A program made the position numbers and the translations under genes. The notes beneath the pieces were generated by a model, which was not told the origin of the DNA, did no database searches, and saw only the letters and a program-made list of their open reading frames with translations. Of a stretch of DNA of 64,000 bases, positions 20,319 through 28,653 are shown one piece after another. The stretch is from assembly GCF_026196735.1 (NCBI RefSeq), contig NZ_JAPHUF010000012.1, positions 310,001 to 374,000 on the forward strand, given 5' to 3'. How positions within the stretch are numbered: position 1 is the first letter of the stretch; the number at the start of each line of letters is the position of its first letter. Origin of the DNA: Sulfurimonas sp. Lineage in GTDB: Bacteria > Campylobacterota > Campylobacteria > Campylobacterales > Sulfurimonadaceae.

Positions 20319-21798
20319 GTTGATTGCACTGCTTGTACCTGCTTTACTGCTGTTTAGTGCCATTTTTATTTTGCTATATGGTCTTAGCTCGTCATATACC
20401 AAACAAAAGGGTTATACAATAACCTTGATTACACTTTTTTTGAGTTTCATCCTGAGTGTAAGTACTATAACAGAGAAACATTCCATAGATGTTTTACCGG
20501 ATATATTTAACTCAATGTTGGTATATGACACTTTTAGTGCCACTTTTATTTCTTTGTTTCTTTTTGGCGGTTTTTTAACTTTGGCAATTGCAAAGTCTTT
20601 TATAGACAAAACAACATATTTTACTCATGAGTCATTTGTGCTGCTTCTTTTCTCACTTTTTGGTATGGTGATACTCAGTATGGCTAAAGAACTGCTCACA
20701 GCTTTTATAGCCTTAGAGATAGCATCTATGTCAGTTTATGTTCTGGTTGGATTAAACAAAAACTCGCTTAAAGCATCTGAAGCATTTTTTAAATACCTTC
20801 TGCTTGGTTCTTTCTCGGCATCTTTTTATCTGCTTGGAATGATGTTGATATATGCGCAGGCAAAAAGTACAAACTTGGACGCTATAGCTGAGTATATTTT
20901 ACACACAGAGTTGCACTCTCAACTTCTAATAGTTGCCGGAAGCCTGCTGATAATGATAACAATCATGTTTAAAATAGCTTCTGTTCCATTTGGTGCATGG
21001 GTTATAGATGTCTATGAAGGTGCTTCTCTTCCGATTACGGCTTATATGGCAGGAGTATTTAAAATTGCAGTTTTTGCATTTGCTCTTAGGGTGTTTTTAT
21101 TGGACTATATAACATTTGAGAGTATCTATGACCCTCTTATAATAGGTGGTGCTGTTGTTACGATGATAGGCGGCTCACTTCTGGCCATCATTCAAACAAG
21201 TGTTAAAAAAATGTTAGCAGCCTCATCCGTTGTTCATAGCGGTTATCTGCTTGTAGCTTTAGCTTCGGTTGAGGTAAATAACCAAGATGGTGCGCATGCG
21301 ATAATGTTTTATCTTTTTGCATATTTTATCAGTGCAATAGGTGCCTTTGGAGTACTTAGTTATATAAGTAAAGGCGGTGATGTACTGATCACATACGACG
21401 ATTTGAACGGGCTTGGCAAAGACAAGCCGCTAATTGCCGCCTCGCTGAGTATATTTATGCTTTCTTTGGCCGGTTTCCCGTCTACGATAGGTTTTATCGG
21501 TAAGTTTTATATTTTTACATCAGCTATTGAAACAGGCTACACTTCACTCGCTGTTTTTGGAGCCTTGAGTGCATTTGTTTCCATATATTACTATTTTAAA
21601 GTGATTGTACATCTATACTTTAAAGAGAGCGTTCATTTAAATGTAGATTATGGATATAAAGTATCACTTGCATTTATTATCATCTCTGCTTTTATTGTTT
21701 TATGGGGTGGGGTAGGTACATCCCTGCTATTTGATATACCGGGTATAAATGAGCTGAACAAATTGACACAACACTCTATTGAATCACTCGGTTTGTAG
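20308..21798 (+). CDS. nuoN: NADH dehydrogenase I subunit N
   Basis: 496 residues from ATG 20308, which sits behind AGAGG; the frame is open 16 codons further upstream but that part lies inside nuoM and lacks membrane character. Third antiporter-like subunit, with FIALEIASMSVYVLVG, a lysine-bearing central helix (VPFGAWVIDVYEGASLPITA) and AASSVVHSGYLLVALAS. Last gene of the operon; the next gene has its own promoter. Confidence 0.95.
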   Translation: MTNELIALLVPALLLFSAIFILLYGLSSSYTKQKGYTITLITLFLSFILSVSTITEKHSIDVLPDIFNSMLVYDTFSATFISLFLFGGFLTLAIAKSFIDKTTYFTHESFVLLLFSLFGMVILSMAKELLTAFIALEIASMSVYVLVGLNKNSLKASEAFFKYLLLGSFSASFYLLGMMLIYAQAKSTNLDAIAEYILHTELHSQLLIVAGSLLIMITIMFKIASVPFGAWVIDVYEGASLPITAYMAGVFKIAVFAFALRVFLLDYITFESIYDPLIIGGAVVTMIGGSLLAIIQTSVKKMLAASSVVHSGYLLVALASVEVNNQDGAHAIMFYLFAYFISAIGAFGVLSYISKGGDVLITYDDLNGLGKDKPLIAASLSIFMLSLAGFPSTIGFIGKFYIFTSAIETGYTSLAVFGALSAFVSIYYYFKVIVHLYFKESVHLNVDYGYKVSLAFIIISAFIVLWGGVGTSLLFDIPGINELNKLTQHSIESLGL

Positions 21799-21826
21799 TT
21801 TTAGTTAAGATTCGTATTACATTGGT

Positions 21827-21832
21827 TATAAT
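21827..21832 (+). promoter_or_regulatory. -10 box placing the transcript start at the lolD-like ATG
   Basis: TATAAT is followed by only six bases (TCACCT) before ATG 21839. Transcription would begin at or next to the start codon, giving a leaderless mRNA; no Shine-Dalgarno is present. Confidence 0.5.
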
Positions 21833-21838
21833 TCACCT

Positions 21839-22483
21839 ATGAATTTATTATCTGCTAAAAACATATCACATACATTTGAGTATGAACTATTTTCCGATAT
21901 CTCATTGGACTTGGAAGAAAAAGAATCTATCGCCATTATTGGTATGAGCGGTAGTGGAAAATCAACCCTGCTCAATATTTTATCAACACTTTTAATCCCT
22001 AATAACGGTTCTGTTTCTCTTTTTGGCAAAGATACGGCAACTATGAGCAAAAAAAGACTAGCACAAATAAAAAGAGATGAACTTGGACTTGTTTTTCAAT
22101 CGCATTATCTTTTTAAGGGTTTTAGCGGCATGGAAAATCTTGAAGTTGCCGCGATATTGTCAAAGCAAGATATTGATGAAGAGCTTTTAAGAAGATTAAA
22201 CATAAGTGAAGCGATAAATCAAAAAGTCACAGAACTTTCAGGCGGTCAGCAGCAAAGAGTCTCTATTGCCAGAGTTTTGACAAAGCAGCCTCGCATTTTA
22301 TTTGTTGATGAGCCTACGGGAAATTTGGATAATATAACTGCAAACGAAGTAATGGATATATTTTTTGAATATATTGATAAAAAAAATGCCGGTATGATAC
22401 TTGTAACACACGATGAAGAGCTTGCTTATAAATGCCATAAAGTTTTTAAACTTGAAAACAGAGAGTTAGTGGAAGTTAAGTAA
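21839..22483 (+). CDS. ABC transporter ATP-binding protein, LolD type
   Basis: 214 residues, a complete nucleotide-binding subunit: Walker A GMSGSGKST near residue 38, Q-loop VFQSHYLF, signature LSGGQQQR, Walker B ILFVDEPTGNLDN and the H-loop LVTHDEE. The size and DEPTGNLD motif fit the LolD/MacB-type subfamily that drives lipoprotein or exporter complexes. The permease gene is not next to it, so the substrate is uncertain. Its stop shares one base with the fliR start. Confidence 0.85.
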   Translation: MNLLSAKNISHTFEYELFSDISLDLEEKESIAIIGMSGSGKSTLLNILSTLLIPNNGSVSLFGKDTATMSKKRLAQIKRDELGLVFQSHYLFKGFSGMENLEVAAILSKQDIDEELLRRLNISEAINQKVTELSGGQQQRVSIARVLTKQPRILFVDEPTGNLDNITANEVMDIFFEYIDKKNAGMILVTHDEELAYKCHKVFKLENRELVEVK

Positions 22484-23247
22484 TGTCTTGGGCAGAAGTT
22501 TTTACCGACACTTACATAATAGGTTTTGTACTTCTTTTTTTTAGATTTGCTGCACTTTTTATGGCAACTCCAATTTTTGCTCATGAGAGTATACCTCCGA
22601 CATTAAAGACCTCTATAGCTTTTTTCTTCACAATTGTTTTTTACTCTTCAATGCCCGCATTAGATATCCCCATCACAATTGCAAGTATTGTTATGGCAAT
22701 TTTAAGTGAGTTGCTTTTTGGCTTGGTCATCGGAGTGATACTGCAAGTTGCATTCAATGTTATTACTTTTGCCGGCGGTCAGATATCTTTTATGATGGGT
22801 TTCTCTATGGCTAGTGCTATTGACCCAATATCGGGTGTATCGATGCCGATAATCTCACAATTTTTGTCTCTTATAGCACTGATGGTATTGTTTGCGATGG
22901 ATATGCACCATTGGATTTTACTTTTTGTAGATGCTTCTTTGCAAAATGTTCCGCTGGGTGGTTTTTTGATGAGCGAAGATATTTTCAACTATATTATAAA
23001 AGCCACATCAAATATGTTTATGGTTGGTTTTATGATTGCATTTCCTATTATTGCCCTTTCTTGGCTTGCAGATATAATATTTGGAATGTTAATGAAAACA
23101 ATGCCACAATTTAATCTTTTGGTTATCGGTTTTCCTATAAAAATCATGGTTGCGTTCGTTGTACTTATCGCTACTTTGAGTGCTACTATGTTGATTTTAA
23201 AAGGACAAATGCAAGAGGCTTTTAACTATTTAGAGATGTTTTTTTAG
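22483..23247 (+). CDS. fliR: Flagellar export gate protein FliR
   Basis: 254 residues, six hydrophobic segments, with FliR family features: early LLFFRFAALFMATPIFAHESIP (read as LLFFRFAALF and ATPIFAHESIP), GLVIGVILQVAFNVITFAGG, ISFMMGFSMASAIDP, and the C-terminal LLVIGFPIKIMVAF. FliR is part of the flagellar type III export gate in the membrane. TAATG overlap with the ABC gene; no other flagellar gene is nearby, which is normal for scattered flagellar genes in Campylobacterota. Confidence 0.93.
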   Translation: MSWAEVFTDTYIIGFVLLFFRFAALFMATPIFAHESIPPTLKTSIAFFFTIVFYSSMPALDIPITIASIVMAILSELLFGLVIGVILQVAFNVITFAGGQISFMMGFSMASAIDPISGVSMPIISQFLSLIALMVLFAMDMHHWILLFVDASLQNVPLGGFLMSEDIFNYIIKATSNMFMVGFMIAFPIIALSWLADIIFGMLMKTMPQFNLLVIGFPIKIMVAFVVLIATLSATMLILKGQMQEAFNYLEMFF

Positions 23248-23295
23248 TTTTTTTTGATACAATAATGTCAAAAGAGCCTCAAAAGGGAATCAGTA

Positions 23296-24708
23296 ATGAA
23301 AATATTACTTTTAAATAGTAATCCAGTAGTAAATAAGCTAGTTACATTAAGTGCACAAAAGACTTCAGATAGCGTGGATGTAGTAGAAAGTATTGATGAT
23401 ATAGAGTCTAGAAATTATGATCTTTTAGTTGTTGATGATTCGCTGTATAGTGAAGAAATTATGGAAGAAATACATACTGCAGTAGACTACAGTAAATCCT
23501 TATATATATGTTCTAGAGATGCTGAAGATGCTGATGGGTTTACTTCGGTACTAAGAAAACCTTTTTTGCCAACTGACTTAGTTGAGATATTTGCTTCTAT
23601 TGAAAATGAAGAAGAAATAGACTTAGATAAAGAGGAAGTAAATTTAGACTCTTCAGATGAAGAGGAACAGGCTGCAGAAGTTGATGAACTCGATGGTTCG
23701 GACAGTATTGACGATGATATTAATGATTTAGACGAGCTTGATGATTTAGCTGAAAATGAGCAAACTGCAGAAGTTGATGAACTTGATGGTTTGGATACTA
23801 TCGATGATGATATTAATGATTTTGATGAGTTAGCTGAACTTGATGATTTGGATGAAGAAGTTAATACAGACGAGCTTGACGACTTGGATGATTTAGATGA
23901 ACTTGATGATAATATATCTGAGAGCATTCTTGATAAAGATGACCTAAAAGAAGTACAGGACCTTCTGGAAGAGAATGAAAAAGAATTCGACGAAGATGAA
24001 ACAAGTGATGAACTAGACGAACTTGATGAACTCGAAGAGCCTGAAGAGTTGAACGAAGTTGATGAACTCGACGAACTTGAAGAGCCTGAAGAGTTGGATG
24101 AACTTGAAACAAGTGATGAACTCGAAGAGCCAGAAATAGATTCAGAAAGTTCTATTGAATCTGATGAAGATACAGAACTTGATGAACTTGAAACAAGTGA
24201 TGAACTAGACGAACTTGATGAACTTGAAGAGCCTGAAGAGTTGAACGAAGTTGATGAACTAGATGAACTTGAAGAACTCGATGAGCCGGACGAATTCGAA
24301 GAGCTCAGTTTAGAATCTCAAATACAGAGTGCAGTTGAAGGATTGAGTGAAGAAGATTTAGAGAGTGAAGTAGATGAAGATATCTTACTTAACATTGACT
24401 CTTTAACAAGCAGAGATTTAAAAATTGCTATTGGCGAGGAAATAAATGAAGAAGAGATGGACGAAATAGATTCAGAGAGTTCTAGTGAATCCAATGAAGG
24501 TTCAGAAGTTAATGAACTCGAAGAGTTCAGTTCAGAGCCTGACTTAGACAAAGAGGAATTAGAAATACCAACAGACACTGAAACCACACAAGATAACGAC
24601 GGAGTAGAATCTCTAAAAACACTATTAGCAGCACTTACGGATAAAAATGTAGCAGCTTCACTCAAAGGTATGAAAATTAATATCAATATAACTCTAGGGG
24701 ACAAATAG
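23296..24708 (+). CDS. Highly acidic repeat protein with receiver-like N-terminus
   Basis: 470 residues. Residues 1-105 look like a divergent receiver domain (ILLLNSNPVVNKLV start, LLVVDDSLYS at the phosphoacceptor strand, RKPFLPTDLVEIF at the end). Residues about 110-415 are a low-complexity Asp/Glu/Leu tract built from repeated units. The last 35 residues are normal protein (SLKTLLAALTDKNVAASLKG, then MKININITLGDK). Its position just before gmk-tatA-argS matches the poly E-rich protein gene HP0322 of Helicobacter pylori (from memory). Function is unknown. Similar N- and C-termini in relatives would support a shared role. Confidence 0.8.
   Translation: MKILLLNSNPVVNKLVTLSAQKTSDSVDVVESIDDIESRNYDLLVVDDSLYSEEIMEEIHTAVDYSKSLYICSRDAEDADGFTSVLRKPFLPTDLVEIFASIENEEEIDLDKEEVNLDSSDEEEQAAEVDELDGSDSIDDDINDLDELDDLAENEQTAEVDELDGLDTIDDDINDFDELAELDDLDEEVNTDELDDLDDLDELDDNISESILDKDDLKEVQDLLEENEKEFDEDETSDELDELDELEEPEELNEVDELDELEEPEELDELETSDELEEPEIDSESSIESDEDTELDELETSDELDELDELEEPEELNEVDELDELEELDEPDEFEELSLESQIQSAVEGLSEEDLESEVDEDILLNIDSLTSRDLKIAIGEEINEEEMDEIDSESSSESNEGSEVNELEEFSSEPDLDKEELEIPTDTETTQDNDGVESLKTLLAALTDKNVAASLKGMKININITLGDK
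23674..23859 (+). repeat. Two tandem 93-bp units in the acidic protein gene
   Basis: Two adjacent copies of 31 codons, each starting GCAGAAGTTGATGAACT (23674 and 23767) and encoding AEVDELDG(S/L)D(S/T)IDDDIND. They differ at few positions, so the duplication is fairly recent. Confidence 0.8.
24001..24290 (+). repeat. Longer-period repeats in the acidic protein gene
   Basis: A block beginning ACAAGTGATGAACTAGACG at 24001 recurs at 24193, 192 bases (64 codons) later, nearly identical for about 85 bases; a shorter copy starts at 24109. They encode TSDELDELDELEEPEELNEV. The arrangement suggests slippage or recombination between units. Confidence 0.75.
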
Positions 24709-25331
24709 TGAATTATAAAAGTGGAGCTATATTGGTTCTCTCCGGTCCCAGCGGTGCAGGAAAGAGCTCCTTATTAAATGAGGTTATTAATGATATTGGG
24801 GAGTGTTACTTTTCAATTTCAACTACTACTCGTCCAATGAGACAAGGCGAAGTTGAGGGTGTTCATTATCATTTTGTAGACGAAGAAGAGTTTAAAAAAG
24901 ATATTGAACAAGAGCAATTTTTAGAGTATGCCTTTGTTCACGGTAACTATTATGGAACATCTTTGAAACCTGTAAAAAAGGCTCTTAATGATGGTAAATT
25001 AGTTTTATTTGATATTGATGTACAGGGAAATACCTTGGTAAATAATAGACTTGGTGATATCACTACTTCAGTCTTTATATCTCCTCCAACTCTATCTGAA
25101 CTAAAAAAGCGTCTCGAAGCTCGTTCAACAGATGAGAAGGAAGTGATTGATCGTCGTGTAAAAATGGCAAGAAAAGAGATACAGAGAATAAGTGAATATG
25201 ATTATATGATCATAAATGATAATCTTGCCCAAGCTGCAAACACATTAAGAACAATTGCAAAGGCAGCTAGACTGAAAGTTCCAGACAGTGAGATAAATGA
25301 ATTTGTGCAAAAATGGGAAGATATAGACTAG
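24708..25331 (+). CDS. gmk: Guanylate kinase
   Basis: 207 residues, usual length. Phosphorylates GMP to GDP. P-loop GPSGAGKSS at residues 14-22, GMP-site TTTRPMRQGEVEGVHYHF and lid region RRVKMARKE. GTG start at 24708 shares a base with the previous TAG stop, so it is coupled to the acidic-protein gene. Confidence 0.97.
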   Translation: MNYKSGAILVLSGPSGAGKSSLLNEVINDIGECYFSISTTTRPMRQGEVEGVHYHFVDEEEFKKDIEQEQFLEYAFVHGNYYGTSLKPVKKALNDGKLVLFDIDVQGNTLVNNRLGDITTSVFISPPTLSELKKRLEARSTDEKEVIDRRVKMARKEIQRISEYDYMIINDNLAQAANTLRTIAKAARLKVPDSEINEFVQKWEDID

Positions 25332-25379
25332 TAAATAAACTATATACTTATGATAAGAGAATTTACAGCAAAAAATAGC

Positions 25380-25385
25380 TATAAT
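25380..25385 (+). promoter_or_regulatory. Promoter -10 box for tatA-argS
   Basis: TATAAT in the 84-base gap after gmk, 30 bases before the tatA start; an AAGGAA ribosome site follows. Suggests tatA-argS can be transcribed apart from gmk. Confidence 0.4.
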
Positions 25386-25415
25386 CTCTGACTTAATTTT
25401 ATACAAGGAATATGC

Positions 25416-25658
25416 ATGGGAATGCCTGGCGGAACAGAATTATTAATAATATTAGCAATAGTAGTACTACTATTTGGTGCAAAAAAGATACCTGACTTAG
25501 CAAAAGGTCTTGGTAAAGGAATCAAAAACTTTAAGTCTGAGATGAAAGATATCGATTCTGAAACGGCATCTGCAGAAGCTCCAAAAAAAGTAGAAGGTAG
25601 TGAAGAAACTGCATCAACTGAAGCTCCAAAAACTACAGAAACTACAAAACAAGCGTAA
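25416..25658 (+). CDS. tatA: Twin-arginine translocase subunit TatA
   Basis: 80 residues. One N-terminal membrane helix ([18 protein letters not shown]), the [16 protein letters not shown] hinge and amphipathic helix of TatA/TatE, then an acidic Ala/Glu/Thr tail with a repeated EAPK unit. TatA forms the variable pore for folded proteins. Confidence 0.93.
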   Translation: MGMPGGTELLIILAIVVLLFGAKKIPDLAKGLGKGIKNFKSEMKDIDSETASAEAPKKVEGSEETASTEAPKTTETTKQA

Positions 25659-25661
25659 CTT

Positions 25662-27278
25662 TTGAAACAACGAGTATCGGCGCTTTTGCGCGAAACACTA
25701 GGCCGCACGGTTGTTTTAGAAAAGCCAAAAGATCGTTCTTTTGGTCATTTTGCTACTCCAATAGCTTTTTCTTTAGCAAAGGAGCTTAGAGAGTCTCCTA
25801 TGAAAATTGCCGAGGAACTAGCTTCTTCATTTGACAATCACGAGATATTTACCAGTGTTGAGTCTGTAAAAGGCTACTTGAATTTTCGTCTAAGTGAAAA
25901 CTTTTTAAGTGAATATGCTGCTTGGGCACTTGAAAATCAAGATGAATTTGCTTCACAAGAAAAAAAAGAAAAAATACTTTTAGAATTTGTGAGCGCAAAC
26001 CCTACAGGCCCTCTTCATATCGGACATGCTCGTGGAGCAGTTTATGGTGACACGCTTTATAGACTCGCCAAACATCTTGGTTATGATATCACGGCTGAGT
26101 ATTATGTAAATGATGCTGGAAATCAGATAGACTTGCTTGGTCTTTCTATTCAGCTATATGGTCGTGAAAACATACTTAAAGAGAATGTTGAGTATCCAGA
26201 GAGTTACTATCGTGGTGAGTACCTAGATGGTTTGGCAAATACTGCAGTCGAAAAATTCGGCAAAGAAATCTTAACTGATGAATCACGCCAAAAAGAATTA
26301 GCACTTTGGGCAAAAGACGGTGTTATGCAGATAATTGTAGACTCTCTAGCAGACACAAACATCCATTTTGACACCTTTGTTAATGAGTCCTCTTTATATA
26401 ATGACTGGGACAGAGTTATGGCTAAGATGGCTGCAAATGATAAAAATGCTATTTACAAAAAAGATGGCAAGGTTTGGATAGCATCTGAGGCTAAAGGCGA
26501 TGATAACGACAGAGTTGTTGTTCGTGAAGACGGTCGTCCAACTTACTTAGCCGGAGATATAGTTTATCACAATCAAAAATTTGAGCGCGGGTATGATCAC
26601 TATATCAATATCTGGGGTGCAGACCACCATGGTTATATACCAAGAGTAAATGCAGCAGTTGAGTATCTTGGTTATGACTCCAATAAACTAGAAACTCTTC
26701 TCTCTCAAATGGTCAGCCTGCTTAAAGACGGTGAGCCGTACAAGATGAGTAAACGAGCGGGTAATGTTATACTTATGAGTGATATAGTTGAAGAGATAGG
26801 CGCAGATGCCTTAAGATTTATCTTTGCTTCTAAAAAGAGTGATACTGCCTTGGAGTTTGACTTATCAGAGTTTAAAAAACAAGATAGCTCAAACCCTATC
26901 TTTTACATCCAGTATGCACATGCAAGGATTAAAACTATTATTTCTAAAAGTGATTTGAGTGAAAAAGAGATAATGGCTGCAAAACTTAAAAATCTTGATG
27001 AAAATGCGGATAGTTTGATGTTTGATGCACTTCTTTTACCTGAGATTGTTGAAGATGCTTTTAACTCAAGACAGGTTCAAAAACTACCTGATTACCTTAA
27101 AGCACTTGCGGCATCTCTACATAAGTTTTACTATGATTGCAGAATCATTGGCACAGAAGATGAAGCAAAACTTCTTAAACTTTTAATGGTTGTAGCATTA
27201 TCGTTAAGAACCGGTCTTTCTTTGATGGGAATCACTGCAAAAGACTATATGACTAAGGAAGTAGATTCAGAAAATTAG
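25662..27278 (+). CDS. argS: Arginyl-tRNA synthetase
   Basis: 538 residues, class I synthetase. HIGH motif in ANPTGPLHIGHARGAV (about residue 110-125) and KMSKRAGNV in place of KMSKS. The start is a TTG at 25662, three bases after the tatA stop, with only a weak ribosome site, so it probably depends on coupling with tatA. Its end overlaps the convergent L,D-transpeptidase gene by four bases. Confidence 0.97.
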   Translation: MKQRVSALLRETLGRTVVLEKPKDRSFGHFATPIAFSLAKELRESPMKIAEELASSFDNHEIFTSVESVKGYLNFRLSENFLSEYAAWALENQDEFASQEKKEKILLEFVSANPTGPLHIGHARGAVYGDTLYRLAKHLGYDITAEYYVNDAGNQIDLLGLSIQLYGRENILKENVEYPESYYRGEYLDGLANTAVEKFGKEILTDESRQKELALWAKDGVMQIIVDSLADTNIHFDTFVNESSLYNDWDRVMAKMAANDKNAIYKKDGKVWIASEAKGDDNDRVVVREDGRPTYLAGDIVYHNQKFERGYDHYINIWGADHHGYIPRVNAAVEYLGYDSNKLETLLSQMVSLLKDGEPYKMSKRAGNVILMSDIVEEIGADALRFIFASKKSDTALEFDLSEFKKQDSSNPIFYIQYAHARIKTIISKSDLSEKEIMAAKLKNLDENADSLMFDALLLPEIVEDAFNSRQVQKLPDYLKALAASLHKFYYDCRIIGTEDEAKLLKLLMVVALSLRTGLSLMGITAKDYMTKEVDSEN

Positions 27279-27970
27279 TCCAGAGGCAACTCTGGATATA
27301 GTTTCTTAATCTGTTCAAGTTTCTCTTTAGGAACTTGAATCAAAATCGGATTTTTACTCTCATCTAGCCAGTTTACAATCTTTTTTATATTTTGCATACT
27401 CATAGCGGTACATCCGGCTGTTGAGGCATTTTCTGACTTTTGTACATGTATAAATATGCATGAGCCTCTTTGTTTGATTTGATTTTTATTGTGTCCAACG
27501 ACTATGCCTAAGGCATATTGATTGTCGTCTCTTTTCATATCCTCGAAGCTGTTTGGTTTTTCTTTTTCTCCTAGGGACTCAATATTTATAATTTGATTAT
27601 AATACTTTGATTTTGAATCATCTACGCAAATTAATTCTTTTGTTGCATAGAGATAAGGCATCTTAAAATTATGCTCTTTTTCGTAACCAAATATTGAGTC
27701 TAGGGTAAATACACCAATAGGCGCTTTTTTATCACCTTCATATTTTAGCGGCTCATTTTCTTTTTGTTTTAGCTCAGTTAAGCCAATACCCCATCCAAGA
27801 CCATTTGTACCTATATTGACTTGGATATCTTCAAAAACTTTTTTACCACCTTCAATGCAGGACAAGGTAGCCCTTGGAGAGTTGAAACCATCACTAACAA
27901 CTAAAATTATTTGTTCACTGGAATATAGGAATATTTGTAAACTTATTAAGATTAAGAATGTTTTTACCAT
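27275..27970 (-). CDS. L,D-transpeptidase (YkuD) family protein, exported
   Basis: 231 residues with an N-terminal signal peptide (TFLILISLQIFLYSS). The YkuD domain has the fold elements APIGVFTLDSIFGY and IFIHVQKSENASTAGCTAMS, where the His and the catalytic Cys of TAGCTAMS match the H...G-C family pattern. Such enzymes cross-link peptidoglycan or attach/trim peptides in the periplasm; some Campylobacterota relatives are carboxypeptidases that set cell shape. Exact activity unresolved. Confidence 0.85.
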   Translation of the reverse strand: MVKTFLILISLQIFLYSSEQIILVVSDGFNSPRATLSCIEGGKKVFEDIQVNIGTNGLGWGIGLTELKQKENEPLKYEGDKKAPIGVFTLDSIFGYEKEHNFKMPYLYATKELICVDDSKSKYYNQIINIESLGEKEKPNSFEDMKRDDNQYALGIVVGHNKNQIKQRGSCIFIHVQKSENASTAGCTAMSMQNIKKIVNWLDESKNPILIQVPKEKLEQIKKLYPELPLD

Positions 27971-28029
27971 AAAGTATGTTACTATTACTAAAATATGAAA
28001 CAGATTAATATATAAAAGATGGAAAATTT

Positions 28030-28653
28030 ATGAGTATTAAAATAAGAAAAGCAGTTGAGAGCGATGCACCATTTTTAGCACAAATGATTTTGCAGAGCTC
28101 TAGAGCAGGAAAAAAATTTGGTATCTATGATTTGATATTTAATACTAGAAACGATAAAGATGTTTTAAATAAATTAGAAAAATTAACTACTACTACAGCA
28201 AAAAACAGTTGTCATTATAGTAATTTTTTAGTTGCTGAGATGGATGGAAAAAGTGTCGGAACTCTTTGTAGCTATGAGCCAAGAATTGCAACAAAAGATG
28301 TGTTTTGTGATGCAATAAGAGAAGTTGGAGTTGAAACCGAAGATGCAGAATTTTTGGATTTGTTAAATGAGTGTGATTTTAAGCTTAACACTAGAACTTT
28401 AATTTTTGATTTTATGGAAGAGTTAGAAGGTTTTATAGATGTGGGAGTCTTAAAAGAACTTATGCAAAAAAGCCTGCTTACTGCAAGGCTAAAAGGTTAT
28501 AGAATAGCTCAGACTATTGTAGAAATAGGCTCACTAGAAACATTGTTGTATTACAAAAAACTTGGTTTTAAAGAAGTTAGACAGATAGAAAGTGAACTTT
28601 ATAAAGAAAAATTTGGCAGACCTGGATTAGTCTTACTATCATACGAATTTTGA
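28030..28653 (+). CDS. GNAT-family N-acetyltransferase-like protein
   Basis: 207 residues. Starts SIKIRKAVESDAPFLAQMI, the typical GNAT opening; FLVAEMDGKSVGTLCSYEP is the central strand pair and LKGYRIAQTIVEIG followed by LLYYKKLGFKEV the acetyl-CoA and C-terminal strands. About 60 residues are inserted between the two halves. The acceptor is unknown. Its TTT TGA ending overlaps the open frame of the next gene. Confidence 0.8.
   Translation: MSIKIRKAVESDAPFLAQMILQSSRAGKKFGIYDLIFNTRNDKDVLNKLEKLTTTTAKNSCHYSNFLVAEMDGKSVGTLCSYEPRIATKDVFCDAIREVGVETEDAEFLDLLNECDFKLNTRTLIFDFMEELEGFIDVGVLKELMQKSLLTARLKGYRIAQTIVEIGSLETLLYYKKLGFKEVRQIESELYKEKFGRPGLVLLSYEF

Noticed and set aside
23487-23927. Serine-rich 146-codon frame on the minus strand
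   Set aside because: It is the antisense of the acidic GAT/GAA repeats in the plus-strand gene and has no ribosome site.
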